From Gammaproteobacteria bacterium (lineage in GTDB: Bacteria; Pseudomonadota; Gammaproteobacteria; Eutrophobiales; Eutrophobiaceae): 64,000 bases of DNA. Positions 27,971-35,811 of this stretch are shown here, piece after piece (the first letter of the stretch is position 1; the number at the start of each line of letters is the position of its first letter). Location: positions 240,947-304,946 of the forward strand of contig SCUJ01000005.1 of the NCBI GenBank assembly GCA_004297165.1. The letters run 5' to 3'. The position numbers and the translations under genes are program-made. The notes under the pieces are model-generated. The model did not search any database and was not told the origin of the DNA. It saw nothing but the letters and a program-made list of their open reading frames with translations.

Positions 27971-28550
27971 TGGAATCTCCCGCGATGCAAAATACTTCAA
28001 ACTGCAAATCGGCGATGTTAAGGGTGCGTTGTTCGTGATGGAATTTATTACTGGCGTCCAAGGCCTTGATGAAATCGGCGGTAGCCAGGACCTCGCCGCT
28101 GTTGGCGACATCCTCGCCGAGCTTGAAGGCCAGATTGGTCGCGTCGCCATGCGAATCCCAACCCGGAACGAGGAGGATCCTGCCGTACGAAAGCCCGATG
28201 CCCACGCATTGGCTTGGCGTTCCCTCTAGCAGCCGCTGGCGCATGGACAATGCCGCGCCCAGCGCCTGAGCGGGATCCGGGAACACCGCCAGCAGATTGT
28301 CGGCCTGGTACTTCACCACCTCCCCGGAATACGCCGCCACAATCGGCCCGGTGATCGCGTGCATCCGCCGGATGCGGGACAGATACGGCAGCACGCCATC
28401 GCGATGGACCGACGCCGTGAATAAACACATATCGAGCACCAGCACGGCCCGCACGACCCCGTAACGTTGCCATATCTCGGCTTCGATGGCCTCCCGCTGC
28501 CAGGACGCGGCGGCGGCATACCGATCGATCAGGGCATAGAAGGTCTGCAT
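27954..28550 (-). CDS. Class III nucleotidyl cyclase-domain protein
   Basis: The 198-residue protein is essentially one cyclase homology domain with no membrane segment. Metal-binding Asp are D40 (VLVLDMCLFT) and D84. Purine-specifying Lys is K80 (GEVVKYQADNLLAVF). Transition-state Asn N139 is present, but the usual Arg four residues on is K143 (GDATNLAFKLGE). It may therefore be an active adenylate-type cyclase or a regulatory domain. Its end overlaps the start of the ABC ATPase gene, a coupling that suggests it controls or reports on that exporter. It lies 129 bp downstream of ADOP copy 2. Confidence 0.7.
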   Translation of the reverse strand: MQTFYALIDRYAAAASWQREAIEAEIWQRYGVVRAVLVLDMCLFTASVHRDGVLPYLSRIRRMHAITGPIVAAYSGEVVKYQADNLLAVFPDPAQALGAALSMRQRLLEGTPSQCVGIGLSYGRILLVPGWDSHGDATNLAFKLGEDVANSGEVLATADFIKALDASNKFHHEQRTLNIADLQFEVFCIAGDSNGPGY

Positions 28551-28679
28551 GGCTTTGCGCTCGTGAACTCCCTTGCCGATTCGCCCGGCTGCGAATCGTC
28601 ATCTGAGGACACATTAAGGTAACCAACTGCGTCAAGCAAGAGCGGGAGAGACCCGGTAAGTTTTTATATCTTCCTCTAC

Positions 28680-31139
28680 TTATTCATACCTCAGCGCCTC
28701 CATCGGTGCGATGCGCGATGCGCGCCGCGCCGGGCGCCAGGCCGCGCCGAATATCACTATGGACAACAGCGCGGCGGCCGCGGTAAAGATGAACGGAGTT
28801 TGGCCGGCAATGCCAAACAGCAGGGACTCGGCGACGCGGCCGAGGCCGATGGCGACGGCGAGTCCAAGCCCGATGCCGATCGCGGTCATCGCCGCGACCT
28901 GTCGCAACACCAGTTTCTGTAGAGTTTCCGGTCGGGCGCCAAGGGCGAGCCGCAGGCCCAACTCGCGCGTGCGCTGCGCAACGTTGCAAGTCAGGACACC
29001 GTAGAGTCCGATCGCCGTCAACAACGCCGCGAGCCCGGCAAAACCCACCGAGAGCGTCGTGACCAGGCGATCGATGAAGATGTTCTCCTGCGCCTGGCGC
29101 CGCAGGGTGATGACATTGCTGACCGGGAGTTCTGGATCGACGCCCGCGACGATGCGCGGGATGACCGGCGGCAAGGCATCCGGGTCCACTCCCGTGCGAA
29201 TGTAAAACGTCATGGTTCCACTGAACATCGGCAGCGCGCCGCGCGGCAAGAAGATCTGCGGAGGAGCCGATTCCTTGACGGAGCTGTAGGCCGCATCCGC
29301 GACAACCCCGACAATTTCCCAACCATCGCCGCCCGCCGGACCGAATCGGAGTCGGCGTCCGATCGCCTTATCGCCCAGACCGTACTCCCGCACGAACCGC
29401 TCATTGACGATCAGTTTGCCGGAGGGCTGGGCCATGTCTGCGGCATTAAATTCGCGTCCGGCGCGCAGCGGTATCGCCAGCGTTGAGAAAAACCCAGGCC
29501 CAATCGTATTGAAATTCGCGGTGATGGGTTGGTCCGCATTCTCGTAGCCGTCGATCCCCAGACCAACTTCCATTGCATTACCGGTGATCACCGGCAGCAT
29601 GGCGGAGGTCACGGCCGTAACGCCGGGGTAGGCGATAAACGCCTGCGCGATCCTGTCGTAGAGCGCCTCGGTTTCTCCGGTCTCGTATCCGCTCAGGCGC
29701 GGCGCAATGCTGAAACTCGCCATCCCGTCGATGCCGATACCGAGATCGAGGCGGGCAATATTCGTCAGGCTGCGCGAGAACAATCCCGCCAGCGCGAGCA
29801 GGATCATCGCGAAGGCGATTTGCGCCGTGGCTAGCGCGACGCGCAGCCGCATCGCGCCATGTCCGCCCTGGCTGTGCGCGGCTTGCCCTTTCATCGCCAG
29901 CGCCGGACTCATGCGCGCCATGCGCCAGGCCGGCAACAGCCCGAACAGCAACGTGGTCGCCAGCGTCAAGCCGGCGGCAAACGCCATTGCAGTGGTTCCG
30001 ATTTGCAACGCGAGCCCGCCGGCAAGCCGCGCCGGCAGCATCGGCGCGATGGCGCCGAGCGTCAGTATCGCCACCGGCAGGCTCAAAAGGCCTCCCAGCA
30101 GGGCCGGCAAGACGGTCTCGGTCAGGAGTTGCGCCAGCAGTCGGCCACGGCTCGCGCCCATGGACTCACGCACCGCCAGCTCCACCCCGCGCGCCAACAG
30201 CAGGTTGGCGATGTTTACACAAACAATGAGCAATACGAGCAGCGTTACGCCGAGCAGAATTCGCAGCGATTGGGATGCGCCTACGATATTCCCCTGGCCA
30301 TGCGCGCCGTTAACGAGTTCGACCGCCTGTCGTTCGAACTGCTGCTGTTGATCGGCGGGCGCCGTTGGCTGCGGCAACTCGAACTCGTTCAGGATGCGGC
30401 GGAACTGGGTATTGATGCCCACGGTCGCCTCCGCCGCCGAGATCCCCGGGGCGAGACGCGCGAACATCCTTACCCAGATCATATTTCTGTTTTCAGCCAT
30501 GCCCCGGGGCTGGTTTGGGTTTAACCGCCAGATCATCGTAAACGGCACGAAGATTTCCGAGCGAACGCCGAGCTGCGTTCCGGCGAACCCCGGCGGCGCG
30601 ACGCCGATAATCGTAAAGACCTCGCCGTTGATCGTCAGTGTCTCCCCGACGATCTCGGGATCGCCGCCAAGGCGGTTTTGCCAGAAGGCGTGGCTCAACA
30701 CGATAACCGGTGACTCATCGATGCGCGGTTCATCCCGCGGGTCGATCAGACGGCCAAGTACAGGTGTCAGTCCAAGCGCTTTGAAATAGTGCCCGCTTGC
30801 AAATATGCCGGAAACCGTGATCGCCCTGCCCCGATGCACCAGGTTCATCTGCAACTCGCTGAACGCCGCGATGCCGTCAAAGACCGTCTGCCCTTTTTCC
30901 AGATCGCGAAACATCGGGTAACTGAACGCCTCGCGTCCGCGCGCGTCCGCCGGTCCCGCGCGCACGATGTTGACTAGGCGATCCGGCTCGGGCGTGGGCA
31001 GCGGCTGCACCAGCACCTGGTAAAACACCGCGAAGATCGCCGTCGTCGCGCCGATGCCCAGCGCGAGCATCAGGACGATGCACAAGGACAACCCCGGATG
31101 CTGGGTAAACTGGCGCATGGCATGGCGCAGGTTATTCAT
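28680..31139 (-). CDS. ADOP-family ABC permease (copy 2)
   Basis: The 819-residue permease has the duplicated MacB/FtsX layout. Its N-terminal part is [41 protein letters not shown]. The first FtsX core is LLVLLIVCVNIANLLLARGVELAVRESMGASRGRLL. A second periplasmic domain contains ADAAYSSVKE-like stretches, and the tail is ARRASRIAPMEALRYE. The ...EALRYE ending groups it with the copy at 46690 rather than with the ...ALREE copies. It overlaps the upstream ATPase gene by 4 bp, giving a complete permease-ATPase unit driven by the sigma-54 promoter at 31897-31913. Confidence 0.88.
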   Translation of the reverse strand: MNNLRHAMRQFTQHPGLSLCIVLMLALGIGATTAIFAVFYQVLVQPLPTPEPDRLVNIVRAGPADARGREAFSYPMFRDLEKGQTVFDGIAAFSELQMNLVHRGRAITVSGIFASGHYFKALGLTPVLGRLIDPRDEPRIDESPVIVLSHAFWQNRLGGDPEIVGETLTINGEVFTIIGVAPPGFAGTQLGVRSEIFVPFTMIWRLNPNQPRGMAENRNMIWVRMFARLAPGISAAEATVGINTQFRRILNEFELPQPTAPADQQQQFERQAVELVNGAHGQGNIVGASQSLRILLGVTLLVLLIVCVNIANLLLARGVELAVRESMGASRGRLLAQLLTETVLPALLGGLLSLPVAILTLGAIAPMLPARLAGGLALQIGTTAMAFAAGLTLATTLLFGLLPAWRMARMSPALAMKGQAAHSQGGHGAMRLRVALATAQIAFAMILLALAGLFSRSLTNIARLDLGIGIDGMASFSIAPRLSGYETGETEALYDRIAQAFIAYPGVTAVTSAMLPVITGNAMEVGLGIDGYENADQPITANFNTIGPGFFSTLAIPLRAGREFNAADMAQPSGKLIVNERFVREYGLGDKAIGRRLRFGPAGGDGWEIVGVVADAAYSSVKESAPPQIFLPRGALPMFSGTMTFYIRTGVDPDALPPVIPRIVAGVDPELPVSNVITLRRQAQENIFIDRLVTTLSVGFAGLAALLTAIGLYGVLTCNVAQRTRELGLRLALGARPETLQKLVLRQVAAMTAIGIGLGLAVAIGLGRVAESLLFGIAGQTPFIFTAAAALLSIVIFGAAWRPARRASRIAPMEALRYE

Positions 31140-31855
31140 GAGGCTTCGCTCCTCGCCTGGGTCTCATTTACATGGATCTTCTCCCGATCGGCCGACAACC
31201 ACCCGTCCGCCAATTCGATGACCCGCCGGCTGAAGCCGGCGACGCGCTCGTCGTGTGTGACCTGGATGATGGTGGTGCCCTGCTCGTTCAGTCCGCGCAT
31301 CAACTCCATGATCTGTCTGCCCTGGCCCCAGTGCAGACTGCCGGTCGGCTCGTCGGCGAGCACCACGCGCGGCTCCGCGATCACCGCCCGGGCGACCGCC
31401 ACCTGCTGTTGTTGCCCGCCGGAGAGTTGCGCGGGGAAGAGGTCCTTCTTGCCGACGATCTGAAACCGGTCGAGGATCTCCGCCACGCGCGCCTGCCGTT
31501 CCTTGCGCGGCACGTCGCGATACGACAAGGGGATATCCAGATTTTCGTAGACCGTCAGGTCATCGAGCAGATGAAATTGTTGGAAAACGAAACCTACGTT
31601 GTGCTTGTGCAGCCGGTTGCGTTGCCCTGGTTTTAAATCATGCACCGGCTCGCCGTCGAACCAGTATTGTCCGTCGAATTCGCCATCCAGCATGCCGAGG
31701 ATACCAAGCAGCGTGGATTTGCCGGAACCGGAAGGACCCATGATCGTCACGAACTCGCCTTCCTGGACCTCGAACCCGATCTGCCGCAGCACCCAGGTGC
31801 GCCCTCCTTTGTACGGATACGCTTTACCCACATCTTGCACGCGGACCATGGCCAT
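31136..31855 (-). CDS. MacB/LolD-type ABC ATPase for ADOP copy 2
   Basis: The 239-residue ATPase shows Walker [17 protein letters not shown]-loop VFQQFHLLDDLTVYEN, signature LSGGQQQQVAVARA, Walker B PRVVLADEPTG and switch His in VTHDERV. These place it in the MacB/LolD group that powers FtsX-fold permeases. The D-loop is unusual: DEPTGSLHWGQG, where NLDS is normal (and is found in the ATPase at 51703). The leader has GAGAGGGG before the start and is 32 bases long from the predicted sigma-54 start. It overlaps the permease gene by 4 bp. Confidence 0.9.
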   Translation of the reverse strand: MAMVRVQDVGKAYPYKGGRTWVLRQIGFEVQEGEFVTIMGPSGSGKSTLLGILGMLDGEFDGQYWFDGEPVHDLKPGQRNRLHKHNVGFVFQQFHLLDDLTVYENLDIPLSYRDVPRKERQARVAEILDRFQIVGKKDLFPAQLSGGQQQQVAVARAVIAEPRVVLADEPTGSLHWGQGRQIMELMRGLNEQGTTIIQVTHDERVAGFSRRVIELADGWLSADREKIHVNETQARSEAS

Positions 31856-31896
31856 CGATCGAACCCCTCTCTTTTTGAAACCCGATTGTTACGACA

Positions 31897-31913
31897 TGGC
31901 AACACTCATGCCA
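31897..31913 (-). promoter_or_regulatory. Sigma-54 promoter of the ATPase-ADOP copy 2 unit
   Basis: On the minus strand this reads TGGCATGAGTGTTGCCA: TGGCA, correct spacing, then TTGC. The predicted transcription start is near 31887, 32 bases before the ATG at 31855. The sequence is close to the element at 21940-21956 and has the same GG-to-GC spacing as the one at 53790-53805. Confidence 0.75.
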
Positions 31914-32008
31914 GGTCAGTCGGGTTGTCAGTCGGTTGATTTACATGGATTTTATCCCGCCTCATTCAACCGGCGCGCATCGACGTAATCCCGTATTTGT
32001 ACTGGCAA

Positions 32009-32022
32009 TCCCGAAAGCGGGA
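32009..32022. promoter_or_regulatory. Candidate activator (enhancer) site for ATPase-ADOP copy 2
   Basis: TCCCG-AAAG-CGGGA is a perfect inverted repeat (7-bp arms if the flanking AA/TT are included). It is centred about 128 bp before the predicted sigma-54 start. An extra TCCCG half-site lies 20 bp away at 31989-31993. The same 5-4-5 pattern recurs at 53902-53915. Between 31856 and 32169 this site, the sigma-54 promoter and the phased repeats are the only features I see; no gene is present. Confidence 0.6.
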
Positions 32023-32070
32023 TTTCACAGACGTAGAGATGGATTGAGTGGTATTTCCGAAAAGTAAAAT

Positions 32071-32119
32071 ATTATGTACGTTATTATTGATATTATGTCC
32101 AATGTTATTTACATTATGT
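32071..32119 (+). repeat. Three ATTATGT repeats phased at exactly 21 bp
   Basis: ATTATGT occurs at 32071-32077, 32092-32098 and 32113-32119, two helical turns apart, within a very AT-rich stretch. It lies 51-99 bp before the operon at 32170-33841, which includes an XRE-type regulator. The arrangement suggests cooperative binding of a protein on one face of the helix, plausibly autoregulation by that regulator. Confidence 0.55.
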
Positions 32120-32169
32120 CTATATATTAATACTTGCATCGTTCTATTATCCGTTTCCGGAGACAACCG

Positions 32170-32586
32170 ATGTCATTTCACGAGAAAAGCGCCTGGGTCA
32201 CCCTGATATCCATTTTATCGGTATCGGTCCTTTACTTTCTGCATATGCCAATACCTTACGGCGATCCCCCCGAACCCGGGTTTTTCCATGCCACTGTTGC
32301 ATGCATCGTCGTTCTCATCGTCATCGAGATCATCGCGCACATCATCATCGCTCTGCACAATCCCAAGGATGCCCAGACGCCAAAGGACGAGCGCGAACGC
32401 CTGATCGAACTCAAGGCCACTGCCATCGCCGCCTATGTTTATGTCGTCGGCACCTTCGCGGCGGTCGTAACTGTCCATATCGGCGCCGATGGCTTCACGG
32501 TCGGCTACGGCATTCTGCTGGCATTCGTCATCGCCGAAGTCGTCAATTACGCCATGCGCATCTACTACTACCGGCGTGGTGTTTGA
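32170..32586 (+). CDS. Small inner-membrane protein paired with an XRE regulator
   Basis: From the ATG at 32170 (MSFHEKSAWVTLISIL) the protein has 138 residues and four hydrophobic segments (about 10-26, 42-63, 90-106, 113-128). A cytoplasmic-looking loop with DERERLIELKATAIAAYVY sits between segments two and three. The DERE...KA...AY pattern resembles small membrane proteins (DUF2178-like) that are usually encoded beside a short HTH protein, as here. The function of the pair is unknown. Its stop codon shares a base with the next start. The ATTATGT repeats lie upstream. Confidence 0.75.
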   Translation: MSFHEKSAWVTLISILSVSVLYFLHMPIPYGDPPEPGFFHATVACIVVLIVIEIIAHIIIALHNPKDAQTPKDERERLIELKATAIAAYVYVVGTFAAVVTVHIGADGFTVGYGILLAFVIAEVVNYAMRIYYYRRGV

Positions 32587-32834
32587 TGATGGGCAGCGCA
32601 ACAGCCATCACCAACAAGATTCGGCGCCTGCGTTTCGATCACGACGAGATGACCCAACAGGAACTGGCAGAGCGAGTCGGCGTTACGCGCCAGACCGTCA
32701 ACGCTATCGAACTCGGCAAATATTCGCCGTCGCTTGAGGTCGCCTTCCGCATCGCGCGGGTCTTTGGCGTGCCGCTCGAAGAGGTGTTCCAGTACGATGA
32801 CGCAAGGACTTCAAATCGGGAAGAGCCGCGATGA
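32586..32834 (+). CDS. XRE-family transcriptional regulator
   Basis: The 82-residue protein is almost entirely one HTH: ITNKIRRLRFDHDEMTQQELAERVGVTRQTVNAIELGKYSPSLEVAFRIARVFGVPLEEVFQYDD. That is the compact DNA-binding type paired with small four-TM membrane proteins. Two adjacent ATG codons (32586, 32589) are possible starts. It overlaps the preceding stop by one base and the following gene by 4 bp. I infer that it regulates its own operon through the phased repeats at 32071-32119. Confidence 0.85.
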   Translation: MMGSATAITNKIRRLRFDHDEMTQQELAERVGVTRQTVNAIELGKYSPSLEVAFRIARVFGVPLEEVFQYDDARTSNREEPR

Positions 32835-33841
32835 ACACACAAGAACGCCCTGTCCCTGTCGTCGGTAATCGACACGAAATCTGCGTGCTGTGGTTCGTGG
32901 CCTCACTCTGCGCCGGGTTGACGGGTTGCTGGAGCCCGGAACCGATGACCGGCGAAGGCGAGTTCCGTTTCGCGGTATTCGGCGATGGTCCGTATTACCT
33001 CCATGAAAACGGCCGCGCGCGGCGCGTCATCGAAGCGCTGAATGCGCGCCCACTCGAGTTTGTCATTCACGTCGGAGATATCATGTGGCAGCGGTGCACC
33101 GACGCTGCGTATCGCGAGCGGCGCGAGCTCATCGAGCGCATTCGTCATCCGGTGATCTACACGCCCGGCGACAACGAGTGGTCCGATTGCGTCGATATCG
33201 AGCGTGGCGTCGATCCGCTCGATCGATTGACAAGCCTGCGCGCTGTGTTCTTCGCGATTCCGCAACGCAGCTTGGGAGCGCAGCCGCTCGCGCTCGAATC
33301 ACAGTCAGCCGATCCCGAATACGCCGAGTTCGTCGAGCATGCGCGCTGGTCGCAGGGCCGTGTCTGGTTCGTCACGATCCATGCTGTCGGTGGCGCTAAC
33401 GGCCGCAGGCCCTTCGCCGGCCGCGAACAACGCCACGACGACGAAGCCGCGCGGCGCATGGCGGCCGCGGTCGCCTGGCTGCACGAGAGTTTCGAAGTTG
33501 CGGTTGCTGCCGACGCTGCCGCCATCGTGGTGACCATGCACGCGAACCCGCTCTACGACGCAAGCGGTATCGAGCCCGCCGCACTCACGCCGATCCACGA
33601 CGCCCTCGTCGTGCTTGCCACGCATTTCGGCAAGCCGGTACTCGTCATTCACGGAGACGAGCACCGCTATACCGTAGATCGCCCGTTCCGCGACGCCACG
33701 GGCGCCGGGATTCGGAACCTCTATCGCCTCGAGACCTTCGGCTCGCCCGACATCGGCTGGGTCGACGTCGTCGTGGATACGCGGATCGAGGAGCCGTTCC
33801 GCTTCGAACCGAACGTCACGCCCCCCTGGCTGTGGTGGTGA
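32831..33841 (+). CDS. Predicted metallophosphoesterase lipoprotein
   Basis: The 336-residue protein has a lipobox (LCAGLTGC, Cys about residue 33) after a hydrophobic segment. A calcineurin-like phosphoesterase domain follows, with metal motifs in order: FAVFGDGPY (about 48), FVIHVGDIMW (about 78), TPGDNEWSDC (about 111), IVVTMHANPL and VIHGDEHRYTV. It lacks the canonical GNHD, having GDNEW instead, as in a subset of extracytoplasmic family members. The substrate is unknown. Its start overlaps the regulator stop by 4 bp (ATGA), so it belongs to the membrane protein-regulator operon. Confidence 0.78.
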   Translation: MNTQERPVPVVGNRHEICVLWFVASLCAGLTGCWSPEPMTGEGEFRFAVFGDGPYYLHENGRARRVIEALNARPLEFVIHVGDIMWQRCTDAAYRERRELIERIRHPVIYTPGDNEWSDCVDIERGVDPLDRLTSLRAVFFAIPQRSLGAQPLALESQSADPEYAEFVEHARWSQGRVWFVTIHAVGGANGRRPFAGREQRHDDEAARRMAAAVAWLHESFEVAVAADAAAIVVTMHANPLYDASGIEPAALTPIHDALVVLATHFGKPVLVIHGDEHRYTVDRPFRDATGAGIRNLYRLETFGSPDIGWVDVVVDTRIEEPFRFEPNVTPPWLWW

Positions 33842-33859
33842 TCGGTGCTGCGTTCATCG

Positions 33860-34207
33860 CTAATCCACCCCCAGCTTGGCGAAATGGGTCTCCTCGACCT
33901 CGACGAGACAAGGCAACCGCCATGGAAGGTCACAAGTCGCGCTTACAGAAGCGCAGCCCAGGGGCATCACCGCTGGCGCTTCCATCGCCGCCTGCCTCGG
34001 GAGCGGCTTCGCCAGTACTGAGATCAGCAATTCATTAACGACCTTCTGCTGGCGCCGTTCAATTGTCGCCTGCAGCCGCTCTCTCGCCGCCATCCGAAAC
34101 CGCGCAATTTGTCCTGCATGTGCGCGAGTCAAAGTTTCGTCATCAGGATCGGCGGCAACGTCGATTGCCATGAAAGTCAGGACCGTCATCATCAATAGCA
34201 TTTTCAT
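33860..34207 (-). CDS. Hypothetical small secreted protein
   Basis: This 115-residue product would start at the ATG at 34207, with GGAGC six bases upstream. It has a short signal peptide (MKMLLMMTVLTFMAIDVAADP). The mature part begins DDETLTRAHAGQIARFRMAARERLQATIERRQQKVVNEL, probably helical, and its C-terminal part is Cys/Pro-rich. I recognise no family. Its 5' end overlaps, head to head, the possible lipoprotein frame starting at 34170 on the other strand. I prefer this one for its better ribosome-binding site. Confidence 0.45.
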   Translation of the reverse strand: MKMLLMMTVLTFMAIDVAADPDDETLTRAHAGQIARFRMAARERLQATIERRQQKVVNELLISVLAKPLPRQAAMEAPAVMPLGCASVSATCDLPWRLPCLVEVEETHFAKLGVD

Positions 34208-34445
34208 ACTATGCTCCTTCCTCTTCGTACTGCATTTGCTGAGTGCCGGTTGCGCTGGCACGCATCTCGAGCCGACCTTCAGTCCGGGCTGCCTGTCCAT
34301 GCGTTGCGAGAAACGTGCCAAACAGGTCTTGCAGCATGTTGTCGAAGAGTTGAGCGTGAGGAACGATCCGTTCCTGAAACTTATATTCGCTTCACATCAG
34401 ACACTTACGCATGTGGCGCGGGAATACGCGATCTCCCGCGAGTAG
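34170..34445 (+). CDS. Possible small lipoprotein (alternative to the minus-strand gene)
   Basis: This 91-residue frame begins MKVRTVIINSIFILCSFLFVLHLLSAGCAG. It has a hydrophobic stretch and a convincing lipobox LSAGC, followed by a mature part rich in charged residues (CEKRAKQVLQHVVEELSVRND). No good ribosome-binding site precedes the ATG. It overlaps the minus-strand secreted-protein frame by 38 bp at the 5' ends, so at most one start region is probably as drawn. It fills most of the otherwise gene-free stretch 34208-34540. Confidence 0.35.
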   Translation: MKVRTVIINSIFILCSFLFVLHLLSAGCAGTHLEPTFSPGCLSMRCEKRAKQVLQHVVEELSVRNDPFLKLIFASHQTLTHVAREYAISRE

Positions 34446-34489
34446 AAATGATCCGCCTTGACTGAGCCTCCTCAGCCAGTGTGACTGCC

Positions 34490-34512
34490 CTCCCATGGTG
34501 AATCCATGGGAG
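34490..34512. terminator. Hairpin between convergent units
   Basis: CTCCCATGG-TGAAT-CCATGGGAG is a perfect 9-bp stem with a 5-base loop, 28 bp beyond the stop of the alpha/beta hydrolase at the end of the long minus-strand operon. There is no T-tract on either side. It probably marks the 3' end of the operon, or is a remnant of a palindromic repeat. Confidence 0.4.
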
Positions 34513-34540
34513 CAACCGCTCCATTTCGGACACCTGCTTT

Positions 34541-35797
34541 CTAACTTTTGAAATGCACCTCGGGAAATTCGTCGTCCGGACCATCGAGCAACGGGTCGGG
34601 CAATCCTTTCAAATGTGTGTCGAAGAAGGCCCGGACGTAGCGGCGTGCCACGACGAGCGCGCGTATCGGATTGATCGATCCGAGCGCACCGAACAGCCGC
34701 CAGATGGTCGGCTCGGTCAGCAGGGCCTGATCGAAGAAATTGAAATGTGCCGCGCCTTGCAACAAGAGCAGGCTTGGTCGGGAAGGTATCCGTTGCCGCA
34801 TGCGCTCCAGCGCTGTCAGAAAATCGCGCTCTGGGATGCTTAATTCAGCCATCGGCGCATCGAACATCGGCCGGTTGGCGCTGACAAACAGGAACGGCTT
34901 CGCGATGCCGTGGAGCACCACCTCGCCATACGGCATGCCGTCAAGATTGACGCCAGCCTTGCACCGCGCATCCTCATGGCAGAACTGTAACGCGGCAGCG
35001 CCGCCGAGGGAGTGACCCAGCGCCCCCACGGCGTTCAGATCCAGCCGGCCGGTGAATCGCCCTGACGGGTCCGCATCATTGAGCGTCTGGAGCCGATCAA
35101 GGATGAAGCGGTTGTCCTTGACCCAGACATCGACGACCGGAAGGTGCAGATCATTCGGCTGCCCGGGCGCCAATTCGCTGACGCGACCCGGCGCCGATTC
35201 TGGGGGATGGCCCGCCAAAGTCCGCAACGCGATGCGTCCATCCTGATAGGCCACGCCGGGCGTGGTGTAGGGGGAATCCGAACCGACGACGACAAATCCG
35301 TGGCTTGCGAGGTCCTCGGCGAGCGCCGAGTTCTGGACCACGGCGGCGCCCACGGCGGGCTTCAGCAGCAGCACGGGAAATCCATCCGCACCCGGCGCGA
35401 GCGCCGGGGCATCGAGCGCGTGCGCGGTCACGCTGGCGCGATCGATGGTCAGTCGCTCCATCACGAAGCGAACCAGGAACGGCGGGTGCGGCTGCATTGC
35501 CTCGATCACCCGCGACGGCATATACGCGGCGCGTGGCTGCGGCGCGTCGCGGGCGGCGGGATACCAGATCCACACCGGCAGTTCCCGCTTCGTATCCCCG
35601 GCCGGCGCAAACGGATCGATGCGCGCATCGTCGCGCCAGTCGACGACGATGCGGCCCACGGCGTACGGCCCGGTCGGCGTCGGTAATGTGAGGCTGCCCG
35701 GGTGGCGCCAGCCAAGTACCACGATGAACGCGACGACAGAGACGCTACCGAGCAGCAGAAGGGCCGACAGCCAGCCGAAGACCCGGACAATTCTCAT
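34541..35797 (-). CDS. Membrane-anchored alpha/beta hydrolase
   Basis: The 418-residue protein has one N-terminal membrane segment (VFGWLSALLLLGSVSVVAFIVVLGW) and an extracytoplasmic alpha/beta hydrolase domain. It shows the nucleophile elbow GALGHSLGGAAALQFC, then GVNLDGMPYG and a late LLLQGAAHFNFFD that should carry the catalytic His. The overall layout (GPYAVGRIVVDWRDDAR..., PVWIWYPAA, VLLLKPAVGA) resembles platelet-activating-factor acetylhydrolase/dienelactone-hydrolase relatives. The substrate is not known. It is the last gene of the sigma-54-controlled operon, 14 bp after the methyltransferase gene. Confidence 0.8.
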   Translation of the reverse strand: MRIVRVFGWLSALLLLGSVSVVAFIVVLGWRHPGSLTLPTPTGPYAVGRIVVDWRDDARIDPFAPAGDTKRELPVWIWYPAARDAPQPRAAYMPSRVIEAMQPHPPFLVRFVMERLTIDRASVTAHALDAPALAPGADGFPVLLLKPAVGAAVVQNSALAEDLASHGFVVVGSDSPYTTPGVAYQDGRIALRTLAGHPPESAPGRVSELAPGQPNDLHLPVVDVWVKDNRFILDRLQTLNDADPSGRFTGRLDLNAVGALGHSLGGAAALQFCHEDARCKAGVNLDGMPYGEVVLHGIAKPFLFVSANRPMFDAPMAELSIPERDFLTALERMRQRIPSRPSLLLLQGAAHFNFFDQALLTEPTIWRLFGALGSINPIRALVVARRYVRAFFDTHLKGLPDPLLDGPDDEFPEVHFKS

Positions 35798-35811
35798 GAT
35801 GTGTGCGCCCT

